Below, piece after piece: positions 1-6,672 of a stretch of DNA of 8,401 nucleotides. Source of the DNA: UBA1151 sp963579925 (lineage in GTDB: Bacteria; Chloroflexota; Dehalococcoidia; Lucifugimonadales; Lucifugimonadaceae); assembly GCA_963579925.1 (NCBI GenBank), contig CAUZJA010000121.1, positions 1-8,401 of the forward strand. The letters are read 5' to 3'. The notes below the pieces were generated by a model. It made no database searches and was not told the DNA's origin. It was given only the letters and a program-made list of their open reading frames with translations. Each line of letters begins with the position of its first letter. The stretch's first letter is position 1. The translations under genes were made by a program, and so were the position numbers.

Positions 1-1059
1 GAGGGCCTCTAAGGCGTTGATGCCCCAGTTGCGGCTCTTGGAGAACGCGCCGCCCTCGTAGTTCAGGTACTCATTTGCGGGCACGTCGTACGGGAGGTTC
101 AGAGCTTCGTCACCAGCGCCGCCCATAATCATTGCGGGCCAGAAGATCGCGTGAAATGGCGTGTTGTCTTTGCCAACGAAGTAGAACGACTTCGCCTCCG
201 GATCGTGCCACCAGGACTTCCACGCATCTTCGTCGCCGGTGTTCTTGGCCCACTCAATCGACGCCGAAAGGTAGCCAATTACGGCTTCGAACCAGACGTA
301 GATACGTTTGTTCTCATATCCCTCAACGTGCGGAGGTACGGATACGCCCCAGGTGATGTCGCGCGTGATCGCCCTGTCGGGCAAGTCCTCTTGCACCATG
401 CTGAGGCTCATATTGCGAACCTGCGGCCGGAAAAACTCTTTGGATTTGATCCACTCTTCAAGTTGATCAGCAAAGGCCGAAAGCTTGAACACAAAGTGGT
501 CTGTATCTCGAAATTCGGGAATGGAACCATCAGCGGCGCAGCGGATTCCAATGAGATCAACGGCATCAAGCGTGTTACCGCAGTTGTCACACTGATCGCC
601 TCCAGCTTTTTCAAAGCTACAGATGGGGCAGGTGCCGACAACGAAGCGGTCGGAGAGGAATCGCTGCTCCTCCAGGCAGAACGGCATGGACTCGGTTTTC
701 TCGTACAGGTAGCCGTTCTTCTGAAGATTTACGAATACGGCCTGCGCAACCTCTGCGTGATTGGCAGTGGCAGTGCTTGTGTACAGGTCAAACTGGACTT
801 GAAAACGATTGATCGTCTCGACAAATAGCTCGTGATATCGGTTAGCGATCACTACTGGCTCCACGCCTTCGCGCTCAGCAGTAAGAGCGGTTGGTGTGCC
901 GTGCATATCGCTGCCGGAAACCATCAGAACACGATTGCCGCGCAGCCGGTGATAGCGCGCAAAAATATCGGCTGGGAGGAAGGTGCCTGCGATGTGGCCG
1001 AGGTGCGGTTCGCCATTGGCGTATGGCCACGCGACAGCGACAAGAATTTGTTCTGACAA
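1..1059 (-). CDS. metG: Methionyl-tRNA synthetase, 3' end cut by window edge
   Basis: Class I aminoacyl-tRNA synthetase that charges tRNA-Met in the cytoplasm. 353 codons are present, covering the catalytic domain; the anticodon-binding domain lies beyond base 1. Visible are the HIGH box as HLGH (residues 19-22), a Zn knuckle CPIC/CDNC (C144, C147, C157, C160), the YVWFEA motif, and an FSKS signature (339-342) in place of KMSKS. The second zinc knuckle of archaeal-type enzymes is replaced by RCAADGSIPEFR, so this is the one-knuckle form. No ATG or GTG lies in frame before the catalytic core; the frame is closed by a TGA upstream, and the first usable start is TTG at 1059-1057, giving MSEQILVAVAWPYANG. 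No clear Shine-Dalgarno sequence precedes it. It lies 120 bp downstream of rsmI on the same strand, with its own promoter-like sequence in the gap. Confidence 0.96.
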   Translation of the reverse strand, partial: MSEQILVAVAWPYANGEPHLGHIAGTFLPADIFARYHRLRGNRVLMVSGSDMHGTPTALTAEREGVEPVVIANRYHELFVETINRFQVQFDLYTSTATANHAEVAQAVFVNLQKNGYLYEKTESMPFCLEEQRFLSDRFVVGTCPICSFEKAGGDQCDNCGNTLDAVDLIGIRCAADGSIPEFRDTDHFVFKLSAFADQLEEWIKSKEFFRPQVRNMSLSMVQEDLPDRAITRDITWGVSVPPHVEGYENKRIYVWFEAVIGYLSASIEWAKNTGDEDAWKSWWHDPEAKSFYFVGKDNTPFHAIFWPAMIMGGAGDEALNLPYDVPANEYLNYEGGAFSKSRNWGINALEAL

Positions 1060-1076
1060 AGTTGGTCGGGCGTCTA

Positions 1077-1105
1077 TTTCTAGCGAGCCAACACGAGCGA
1101 TTCAA
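1077..1105 (-). promoter_or_regulatory. Candidate sigma-70-type promoter for metG
   Basis: On the minus strand, -35 TTGAAT (1105-1100) and -10 TAGAAA (1082-1077) are separated by exactly 17 bp. Each box matches four consensus positions. Transcription would begin near 1070, only about 11 nt before the TTG start, which fits the lack of a ribosome binding site. Prediction from sequence only. Confidence 0.4.
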
Positions 1106-1179
1106 GTCTCGAATTCGCGCAGGCTCGCAATAGGGATTCGTTCTCGAACGAGTCTAGCACAGGGGTCTGATTTTGAGGC

Positions 1180-2001
1180 TCAAGAGCCTCTCGATTCAAG
1201 CTCTAACCTGTACACCCTGCTTTTGCGTTCACCGGTGAGCTCAATCACCGCTTGAACAAGCGCTCGGCCCTTGAGTCCGCGCTCCCGCTCAGTGCGGATC
1301 GATTCCACGATGTATTCGTCGGTTAGCGCAGCGGATGCCTGCGGCGCACCTTCGATCACTATTACGAACTCGCCGCGCGGCTCTTCGAAGTACTCTCGGG
1401 CTTCGGCAGCAGTGCCCCTAAAAGTCTCCTCGAACATCTTTGAGAGTTCTCTGGAGATGGATAGTTGCCGGTCTCCGAATAGTCTGGCGATGTCGCTCAA
1501 TGTTTCATAGATCCGGTGTGGCGCTTCGAACACCACCGCGGTCTCGCCTCTTCCGCGTAGTTCTTCAAGTGCGGCTTCCCGCTCAGTGCCATTTCGAGGA
1601 ACGAAGCCGCCAAATGAGAACGTGTCCGCCTCAAAACCGCTCACGGAGAGGGCTGCGACCACCGACGATGGGCCGGGGATCGTGATGGCATCATGTCCCC
1701 GTTTGACCGCAGCACGCACCAGCGAACCGCCCGGATCGCTGATGGCGGGTGAGCCTGCGTCCGTCACGAGCGCAGCATTGCCGTGGTCCAGCGCTGCCAG
1801 TACGCGCTCGACGGATGCATCATCGGAGTGGAGGTGGTGACTCAGCAGTTGCGGAGACGCTTTTATGTAGCTGAGCAGCTTCCGGGTAACCCGAGTGTCC
1901 TCCGCGATTACGGTGGTCACCGTCCCGAGTACATCTCGGGCACGGGGAGATAGATCGGCAAGGTTGCCAATTGGCGTTGCGACTACGTACAGGGTGCTCA
2001 T
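1180..2001 (-). CDS. rsmI: 16S rRNA (cytidine-1402-2'-O)-methyltransferase
   Basis: RsmI uses S-adenosylmethionine to 2'-O-methylate C1402 in the decoding centre of 16S rRNA. The 273-aa protein has the family's usual length and all its landmarks: N-terminal ATPIGNLAD (8-16), EDTRVT (34-39), the SAM-binding TDAGSPAISDPG (80-91), IPGPSS (108-113), a FEAPHRI motif in the second half of the tetrapyrrole-methylase fold, and a C-terminal helical tail ending KSRVYRLELE. The ATG at 2001 begins directly at the first beta strand. A consensus promoter ends only about 7 nt upstream and no Shine-Dalgarno is visible, so the mRNA is probably leaderless. It points toward metG on the same strand and is divergent from the small desulforedoxin-like genes. 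Start, length and motifs agree, so the assignment is secure. Confidence 0.97.
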   Translation of the reverse strand: MSTLYVVATPIGNLADLSPRARDVLGTVTTVIAEDTRVTRKLLSYIKASPQLLSHHLHSDDASVERVLAALDHGNAALVTDAGSPAISDPGGSLVRAAVKRGHDAITIPGPSSVVAALSVSGFEADTFSFGGFVPRNGTEREAALEELRGRGETAVVFEAPHRIYETLSDIARLFGDRQLSISRELSKMFEETFRGTAAEAREYFEEPRGEFVIVIEGAPQASAALTDEYIVESIRTERERGLKGRALVQAVIELTGERKSRVYRLELESRGS

Positions 2002-2007
2002 ATTTGA

Positions 2008-2036
2008 ATTATATGAGGCGAGCGCACATCTGACAG
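2008..2036 (-). promoter_or_regulatory. Promoter of rsmI giving a leaderless transcript
   Basis: Minus strand: -35 CTGTCA (2036-2031, four of six consensus positions), a 17-bp spacer and a perfect -10 TATAAT (2013-2008). The expected start site, about 7 nt further on, falls on or within 1-2 nt of the rsmI ATG at 2001. Confidence 0.6.
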
Positions 2037-2115
2037 TGTTCTACGGCTGCTGGTTGCTGTACGATTTTGCACGCTCAAGTAAACATCACATCAGTTGGAG
2101 GACAGGGCGAAGCGC

Positions 2116-2235
2116 ATGGCGGAGGTCAGTACCGGGAATCGGTTTGTGTGCAGCGTTTGCGGTGCAGAGTTCATTGTCACCAAGGGCGGAAACGCCTCAA
2201 TCACGTGCGACGGCCAGCCCGTTGATCCGAAATAG
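2116..2235 (+). CDS. Desulforedoxin-like mini-protein, first of a tandem pair
   Basis: A 39-aa protein with FVCSVCGAEF near its N-terminus (C12, C15) and a second half ITCDGQPV (C31). The pattern resembles the desulforedoxin / desulfoferrodoxin N-terminal domain, in which four cysteines (CxxC and a later CC before GQPM) bind one iron. Here the fourth Cys is Asp (TCDGQP), so a normal Fe(Cys)4 site is incomplete. GGAGGA (2097-2102) lies 13 nt before the ATG, a rather long but usable spacing. The gene is divergent from rsmI and is followed after 12 bp by a related gene. Family-level inference: a small metal-binding or redox protein, possibly dimeric. The actual ligand set and partner are unknown. 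It could instead be a generic zinc-ribbon peptide. Confidence 0.62.
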   Translation: MAEVSTGNRFVCSVCGAEFIVTKGGNASITCDGQPVDPK

Positions 2236-2247
2236 CGGGAGATCCTG

Positions 2248-2391
2248 ATGGCGAACCAACTTGGCAAAAGATACGAGTGCAGCGTCTGTGAGACGACCAT
2301 CCTCTGCACGAAGGCGGGCGAAGGCGAACTGACCTGTCACGACCAGCCCATGGAGATCCAGGCAGCCCGCAAACTGCCGTCTTCAGACTAG
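2248..2391 (+). CDS. Desulforedoxin-like mini-protein, second of a tandem pair
   Basis: A 47-aa paralogue of the preceding gene. Shared positions are CSVC (C11-C14), TK-x-G-x-G/A and TC-x-x-QP (C30). Here the position of the missing fourth Cys is His31 (TCHDQPM), while an extra Cys (C20) follows the CxxC. Three or four Cys plus His could still form a tetrahedral metal site. A good Shine-Dalgarno GGGAG (2237-2241) lies 6 nt before the ATG, and the 12-bp gap from the first gene indicates an operon. Its TAG stop interlocks with the TAG stop of convergent mazG in a shared CTAG at 2388-2391. Likely a small iron or zinc redox protein; the substrate cannot be read from sequence. Confidence 0.64.
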   Translation: MANQLGKRYECSVCETTILCTKAGEGELTCHDQPMEIQAARKLPSSD

Positions 2392-3161
2392 GCTGACGTT
2401 TCGGCTGATTGGGCCCACGCCTTCTGCCGCTCACCGTCTGATAGCTCCGAGATAGGCGTGTCGCCTGCAGTGTTCTCAGCCTCTTCCACTCGATCACGGA
2501 ATTGCAGCGCGTAGCGTTTCAGCGCAGTTTCGGGATCGACGCCGATCTCGCGCAGATCAGCGATGGCTTCGAACAGGAATTCGCCTACGGCTTGTTCCTG
2601 AGCTGCCTGTTCGGTCGATGTGGTGACCGTATCCACCAATTCTGATGGCAAGTGGCCTTTATCTTCGCCCCGCCACTCAACTTTTGCTCGTTCGACGCGG
2701 TTCTGAAGCTCGGCGGCGTATGAGAGCGCGGGCATCGCCTTCGGCACGGCATCGGCGATTCGGCGAATACCACCCTTCTCTTTGCGTTTGAGCTGATCCC
2801 AATTCTGCAACACGTCTTCAGCAGTCTCAGCCTCCGTATCGCCGAACACATGCGGATGGCGGCCGATCATCTTCGCGGCGGCGGAGTAGACGATATCGCC
2901 CAATTCAAACTCACCCGCAGCCTTCGCCATCTCAGCGTGGAAGAGCACATGGACCAGTAAGTCGCCCAACTCCTCCGTCATGCCCTTCGGATCATCTGCA
3001 TCGATCGCTTCGATCAGTTCGTATGTCTCTTCAAGAAGATACTTTCGGAGCGTGGAGTGCGTCTGTTCCCGATCCCAGGGGCATCCTTCCGGTGCGAGCA
3101 GCGTTTCAACGACGGCAACAAGATCATCGAAGTTCTGGGATGCCTGTTGGGGATCGGTCAT
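2388..3161 (-). CDS. mazG: Nucleoside triphosphate pyrophosphohydrolase MazG
   Basis: MazG hydrolyses (deoxy)nucleoside triphosphates to monophosphates and pyrophosphate, a housecleaning and stress function. The 257-aa protein matches full-length bacterial MazG (about 260 aa). Visible are GCPWDREQTH (26-35), the Mg-binding EExxE (E44, E45, E48) paired with EELGD (E63, E64, D67), RHPHVFGD (101-108), and a second, degenerate all-alpha half after residue 130. The start ATG at 3161 has a Shine-Dalgarno GAGGGT (3173-3168) at 6 nt spacing. It is divergent from the DUF1461 gene and convergent with the desulforedoxin-like pair, sharing a CTAG stop overlap. Nothing in it looks damaged. Confidence 0.95.
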   Translation of the reverse strand: MTDPQQASQNFDDLVAVVETLLAPEGCPWDREQTHSTLRKYLLEETYELIEAIDADDPKGMTEELGDLLVHVLFHAEMAKAAGEFELGDIVYSAAAKMIGRHPHVFGDTEAETAEDVLQNWDQLKRKEKGGIRRIADAVPKAMPALSYAAELQNRVERAKVEWRGEDKGHLPSELVDTVTTSTEQAAQEQAVGEFLFEAIADLREIGVDPETALKRYALQFRDRVEEAENTAGDTPISELSDGERQKAWAQSAETSA

Positions 3162-3248
3162 TCATATACCCTCGTAGTGCAGCAATTTCAGTTGAGCGGA
3201 GTTTTCAAAAATCGGACAGTCGGACAGGATGAAGCAGAGGCGCTAGTA

Positions 3249-4007
3249 ATGCCAACCACGCCAACCACGATTATGGCACTCCGAGCCAGATTGCGAGATA
3301 TCACGGTACTCTGGGTTGCCGGTGCAGTCCTTGCCGGGATTGCGCTCCCCCTGTTTCTGATAACCGGGAACGTGCGGGTGATCACGGACTCATCGTGGCT
3401 CTACGAGTACGACTTCAATCGCTACAGCATTGAGCGCCGCACAGGACTTCCACGGGAAGAGCTTCGCCGAGCGACTGATGATGTTGTTGAATACTTCAAC
3501 GACGATCGTGAGTTCCTGGAAACGCAGGTCAACTTTGGTAGCGGCGATGTAGCCCTCTACGAACAGCGCGAGATCCTGCACATGCGAGACGTCAAAGACC
3601 TGATGCTGTTTGTGAACAACGTTGAGCGTGTCACATTCGGTTTCTTGCTCTTTTTCATGCTTGCCGGGGTGTTCATCAAAGGCTGGCAGTTCACTGGATT
3701 ACTGATGCGAATGATGATCGGCGGGGGAGCCGGCACGCTGATAACTGTCGTTGCGGTGGGCATCGCGACGGCCATCAGCTTCGATGCCGTGTTCACCCAG
3801 TTCCACCTGATCAGCTTCGCAAATGATCTGTGGCTGTTGGACCCGCGCAGCAGCTATCTACTCAGGATTTTTCCCGAAGGATTCTTCCTGGATGCCACGC
3901 TGATGATCGCCGGTATGACCGTTGTGGAGTTTGCCGTGTTGTTTGGGATCGTCTGGGTGTTTGCGATGCGGAACGTGAGGCGGTCTTCTGAGGTCGAAGA
4001 CGATTAG
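3249..4007 (+). CDS. DUF1461 / TIGR01906 integral membrane protein
   Basis: A 252-aa inner-membrane protein of unknown function. Hydrophobic helices lie at about residues 18-40, 126-144, 158-178 and 216-239. Between helices 1 and 2 is a roughly 80-residue hydrophilic, probably extracytoplasmic domain containing the family-typical HMRDVKDLM. Between helices 3 and 4 lies FTQFHLISFANDLWLLDP, the most recognisable signature of TIGR01906. The ATG at 3249 is preceded by AGAGG about 9 nt upstream. The open frame extends back to 3057, but that would overlap the divergent mazG start and add non-membrane sequence, so it was not used. MALRARL at 3273 is an alternative start. It converges on the HAD gene with overlapping stops (TTAG, 4004-4007). 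Family recognition is good; the role is unknown. Confidence 0.85.
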   Translation: MPTTPTTIMALRARLRDITVLWVAGAVLAGIALPLFLITGNVRVITDSSWLYEYDFNRYSIERRTGLPREELRRATDDVVEYFNDDREFLETQVNFGSGDVALYEQREILHMRDVKDLMLFVNNVERVTFGFLLFFMLAGVFIKGWQFTGLLMRMMIGGGAGTLITVVAVGIATAISFDAVFTQFHLISFANDLWLLDPRSSYLLRIFPEGFFLDATLMIAGMTVVEFAVLFGIVWVFAMRNVRRSSEVEDD

Positions 4008-4765
4008 CCAGCGTCTCGCCACTTTTCTACTACCGCAGGCAACTCCGTCAGGTCGTCGATAGCGTAGTCAGGCGGGATCGCCGGATCGCTGGTGTCGTAG
4101 CCCTTGATCCAGACTGTGGACATTCCCACGCGATTTGCTCCCATCACATCGGAATGGAGTTGATCTCCAACGTGGAGTGCGTTCGCAGGTTCGCTTTGAA
4201 TTTCATCCAACGTCATGTGGAAAATGCTGGGAGTCGGTTTGGCTACGCATGCCTCGTTGGAGAACGTGGTTACGTCGAAGTATTCAAGCCAGCCCAGTTC
4301 TGCGAACCACCGGCGATACATGTTGGCTGATGTGAAGCCTGTATTTGAGATCAGCGCGACCTTCAAACCTTCGCTCTTGAGGTGCTTAAGCAGGCCGAGT
4401 GAATATTCGTGCACGTCGGGCGGAGAGTGGATGAACGGCTCATCCGCGGCCGCAATTATCCGGTCCGCGTCTTCGTCTGGCAGCTGGTCAAACAGCTTTG
4501 GGTGCATGTGGTCTACAACCTGCCGAATCCAAAGCTCAAACGTCCGGTCCACGCCGTTGCGGTGAGCATGATCGGTATCGGCTCTCGCAGCGGCGAACGC
4601 AGCAGTAATCTGCTCCTCAGTCGCGGGATGGCCTGCCGCTTCCATGGCGGCCGTCATCTGTTCAACCCTGAGCACGTTCCGATTTGTGGAGCGATTGGAC
4701 GTCGTCGGGACATCCACGATCAAGGTCAACCAGAGGTCGAGGGTTACTGTGTCGCGTGTTGCCAT
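4004..4765 (-). CDS. HAD-superfamily hydrolase
   Basis: A 253-aa haloacid dehalogenase-like hydrolase, probably a phosphatase acting on a small phosphorylated metabolite. Motif I is TLDLWLTL: the nucleophile is D10, but the usual second Asp two residues later is Trp12, as in FDLWxTL-type HADs. Motif II is VALISNTG (S140), motif III the Lys in VAKPTPSIF (K176), and motif IV HVGDQLHSDVMGA (D201, D206). A helical C1-type cap occupies roughly residues 25-115. The ATG at 4765 overlaps the apt stop by one base (TAATG), implying translational coupling with the purine-salvage gene. A nucleotide or phosphoribosyl substrate is therefore a reasonable guess but unproven. The stop overlaps that of the convergent DUF1461 gene. 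Confidence 0.88.
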   Translation of the reverse strand: MATRDTVTLDLWLTLIVDVPTTSNRSTNRNVLRVEQMTAAMEAAGHPATEEQITAAFAAARADTDHAHRNGVDRTFELWIRQVVDHMHPKLFDQLPDEDADRIIAAADEPFIHSPPDVHEYSLGLLKHLKSEGLKVALISNTGFTSANMYRRWFAELGWLEYFDVTTFSNEACVAKPTPSIFHMTLDEIQSEPANALHVGDQLHSDVMGANRVGMSTVWIKGYDTSDPAIPPDYAIDDLTELPAVVEKWRDAG

Positions 4766-5277
4766 TAGTACTGCACCAGTGCTTGAACATTATCGTGAGC
4801 CAGAACGTCTCGGCCCGAAAGGAACAACAGTTCGATGGCGAAGGAGTAACCGATGACGTTTGCTCCCAGCTCTCGCACTAGCTTCCCGGCGGCAGCGGCG
4901 GAGCCACCTGTGGCCAGAAGGTCATCGATCACCAGAACATTCATGTCAGGCTCAAGCGCATTCACTCTGGCTTCCAGCCTGCTGCTGCCGTATTCGAGGT
5001 CGTAATCGACGCCAATTGTCTCCGGCGGCAACTTGCCCTGCTTGCGAATGGGCACGAATGGCACGCCAAGCTCGAGGGCAACAGGTGCGCCAAATATGAA
5101 GCCGCGAGCATCAATTCCAGCGATCGCGTCGATACTTTGGCCAGCGAACGGCGCTGACAACTGCTCTATCGCGTATCGGAACGCCGGTGGGTGGGTCAGA
5201 AGCGGCGTGATGTCGCGGAATAAAATTCCCGGCTGCGGGTAGTCCGGAACGTCACGTATCCAATCTTTCAGGTCCAC
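4765..5277 (-). CDS. apt: Adenine phosphoribosyltransferase
   Basis: Converts adenine and PRPP to AMP and pyrophosphate in purine salvage. The 170-aa length is standard. Motifs are WIRDVPDYPQPGILFRDI (6-23), characteristic of APT, AGIDARGFIFG (53-63), the flexible-loop region PFVPIRKQGKLP (73-84), and the PRPP-binding VLVIDDLLATGGS (114-126) with D118 and D119. Translation begins at GTG (5277-5275); no upstream ATG is in frame near the expected N-terminus, and the product begins at the first conserved helix. It forms an overlapping two-gene operon with the downstream HAD hydrolase. The 137 bp between it and the DUF3179 gene show no obvious terminator. Confidence 0.96.
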   Translation of the reverse strand: MDLKDWIRDVPDYPQPGILFRDITPLLTHPPAFRYAIEQLSAPFAGQSIDAIAGIDARGFIFGAPVALELGVPFVPIRKQGKLPPETIGVDYDLEYGSSRLEARVNALEPDMNVLVIDDLLATGGSAAAAGKLVRELGANVIGYSFAIELLFLSGRDVLAHDNVQALVQY

Positions 5278-5414
5278 GGTGTGGTGTGCTCTCGGGTTAC
5301 TGGCTTTGGTTAGGCGGCTACATCACCAGTGTACGCGGGCTTGATGATCGAGCACGTGATTAGCGGCACCGTTGATATGTCGTAAGGCACGAGCGGTCGT
5401 CGTTGACTCGACTC

Positions 5415-6557
5415 CTACCCCAAGAACAAGTCCGTACCCGGGTAGAAGTCCGTCCAGGCGAACCAGAATGAGGGTGTGGAATGGACCCGCTCAAGGTGTT
5501 GACCTGAATGTGGTCCTTCGAAAGCGGTCCCTGTAAACGCAATCCATTTAGAACCAGACTCTCGATCGATCAGGATATCCTGATCGTCTTCCCGTGCAAG
5601 TTCAAACGTGAGTTCCTGACCATCGACGGTGCTCTTGAAGGCAAAAGCGGTGTCTGCCGTATCGTCAAAATAGACCACCGACGGCTCGCCGAGGATATCG
5701 TCGTTGACCACCCGCGCTGCCGCCAGTACCTCGAATGGATACGCTTTTGCGCCCTCCTCAAATCCAACCCCAAGGATCAGGTCTTTGTTGCGGAGGCGGT
5801 CGTCTGAGTTGCTCTGACCAATCACCCCCGTGGCGGGGTTGGAATCGTAGTAGCTCTCATATGAGTCTCTTCCGTAGAAGCCGTTGCCCTTGTCCAGCGC
5901 AAGTGTGTCCGGGTGCTCTTCTACCCACCGCTCCCACGTGGTCATCGTCAGCGGAATCGGCTCAAGGAACTCACCCAGGAGGTCGCCTCGAACGGCCTGT
6001 CCCAGGAACAGACTCCACAGTGTGCCGGTCTAATGGTCGTACATCACCAGCGCGTTCATGATCAGCTTTCCGGAAACGCCAAATGTGTGTTCCAGCCCGT
6101 TGATCTCTCTGGCATACCCGATGCCAGTAAAGCAAAGCGGTCACCTGGTGACCGCAACTGGTATTCCTCCCACCGTATCGTTCACGACCTCGTGTCGACT
6201 CAACATGGGCACGGAGTAGGCGCGTGCATCGCCGTTTATTTCGATACCCAGGATCTTCTCGTCAGACCGATATAACGACGATCGCTGATCAGGATCAGAA
6301 GCTTCTGCGGCAGATATGAACTGAGGATTGAAGATCGCCGGGATTGCGTCGTATGGCAGCAGTGTCACGATCTCAAGTTCGCGACCTGTCACGTCAGAAT
6401 CAGCGCCCGTGCTGCCCCCTGATGATGGAACTATCACCGTCTGACGTTGCTGACCCAGCCCGAATAGCCGGGTCTGCCAGGCGAACGCGAATAGCGTCAG
6501 GAGGATGATCGAGCTGAGAAGGATCACTTGCGCGGGTTTGATGGCTTTCGATTTCAT
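5415..6557 (-). CDS. DUF3179 protein, copy A, with in-frame TGA (candidate selenocysteine) and one TAG
   Basis: Read through two in-frame stops, the gene encodes a 380-codon DUF3179 protein. It starts at the ATG at 6557, which aligns with the start of copy B; another ATG lies at 6569. Residues 10-28 form a signal anchor, so the product is probably exported or membrane-tethered. Then comes ILGIEINGDARAYSVPMLSR, VNDTVGG, and U139-PLC, where family members have CPLC. Next is LIMNALVMYDH, a TAG, and TGTLWS (family YDRQTGSLWS), then TTWERW and a second half-repeat GVGFEEGAKAYPFEV. The C-terminal FWFAWTDFYPGTDLF is typical of the family. The frame is unbroken apart from TGA (6143-6141) and TAG (6032-6030). 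A SECIS-like hairpin follows the TGA. Best reading: a selenoprotein whose TAG is a sequence error, a recent mutation or a suppressed codon. Alternative: a pseudogene. The biochemical role of DUF3179 is not known to me. Confidence 0.8.
6030..6032 (-). other. In-frame TAG at a conserved Gln position (copy A)
   Basis: The context is VMYDH-TAG-TGTLWS, where the family usually reads YDRQTGSLW, so a CAG-to-TAG change is likely. Copy B has CAG at the aligned position. The frame continues unbroken for another 204 codons with strong homology. It could be a nonsense mutation, a sequence error or a suppressed amber. Confidence 0.75.
6097..6140 (-). promoter_or_regulatory. Candidate SECIS hairpin, copy A
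   Basis: In the mRNA immediately after the TGA, CTGGCAT and ATGCCAG (6127-6121 and 6115-6109) form a perfect 7-bp stem closing the loop CGGGT. The stem starts 13 nt and the loop 20 nt after the TGA, within the 16-37 nt range reported for bacterial SECIS loops, and G occurs among the first two loop bases. CTTT/AGAG extends the stem below a single bulged A, and CCG/CGG can close the base. Confidence 0.5.
6141..6143 (-). other. In-frame TGA at the CPLC cysteine, candidate selenocysteine codon (copy A)
   Basis: Minus-strand codon TGA at residue 139, in the context VAVTR-TGA-PLCFTG. DUF3179 homologues have Cys here, as the first residue of CPLC. The flanking frame is homologous on both sides, so this is not a frameshift. 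A UxxC motif from Cys-to-Sec exchange is a recurrent selenoprotein pattern. Confidence 0.62.
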
Positions 6558-6593
6558 TAAATAAGGCATCCAGAGGACGATTGAATTGGATTG

Positions 6594-6655
6594 CCTCCGC
6601 GCAGGCGTTCGTAATTACTTAGATGTGCGCAGATGCGGCTCGGCGCGACTGCCGG
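6594..6655 (-). promoter_or_regulatory. Conserved upstream block of DUF3179 copy A
   Basis: These 62 nt match 7838-7899 at about five of every six positions, ungapped, although non-coding. The core GCAGATGCGGCTCGGCGCGA (plus strand) is identical in both. It probably carries the promoter or an operator. I see no convincing -35/-10 pair, so the role is inferred from conservation only. Confidence 0.4.
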
Positions 6656-6672
6656 AGGCCCGCGCCCGGCTA

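Larger units (their letters stand above)
5415..6655 (-). repeat. Tandem duplication unit A (DUF3179 gene plus upstream block)
   Basis: Unit of about 1.24 kb, directly repeated as 6673-7899. It includes the whole coding region and a conserved non-coding block at 6594-6655. The copies are diverged throughout, not a recent identical duplication; only 17 bp separate the units. Confidence 0.85.

Noticed and set aside
151..828. 225-codon plus-strand open frame
   Set aside because: Antisense shadow of metG, whose HLGH, zinc knuckle and FSKS motifs are all read from the minus strand.
3057..3248. Upstream extension of the DUF1461 gene
   Set aside because: It overlaps the mazG start, lacks family similarity, and a ribosome binding site precedes the ATG at 3249.
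5278..5414. Terminator or small RNA between DUF3179 copy A and apt
   Set aside because: Only a CACGTG palindrome and weak inverted repeats were seen; no stem followed by a T run on either strand.
6097..6143. Programmed frameshift instead of recoding at the TGA
   Set aside because: The same frame is homologous before and after the codon in both copies, so no frame change is needed.
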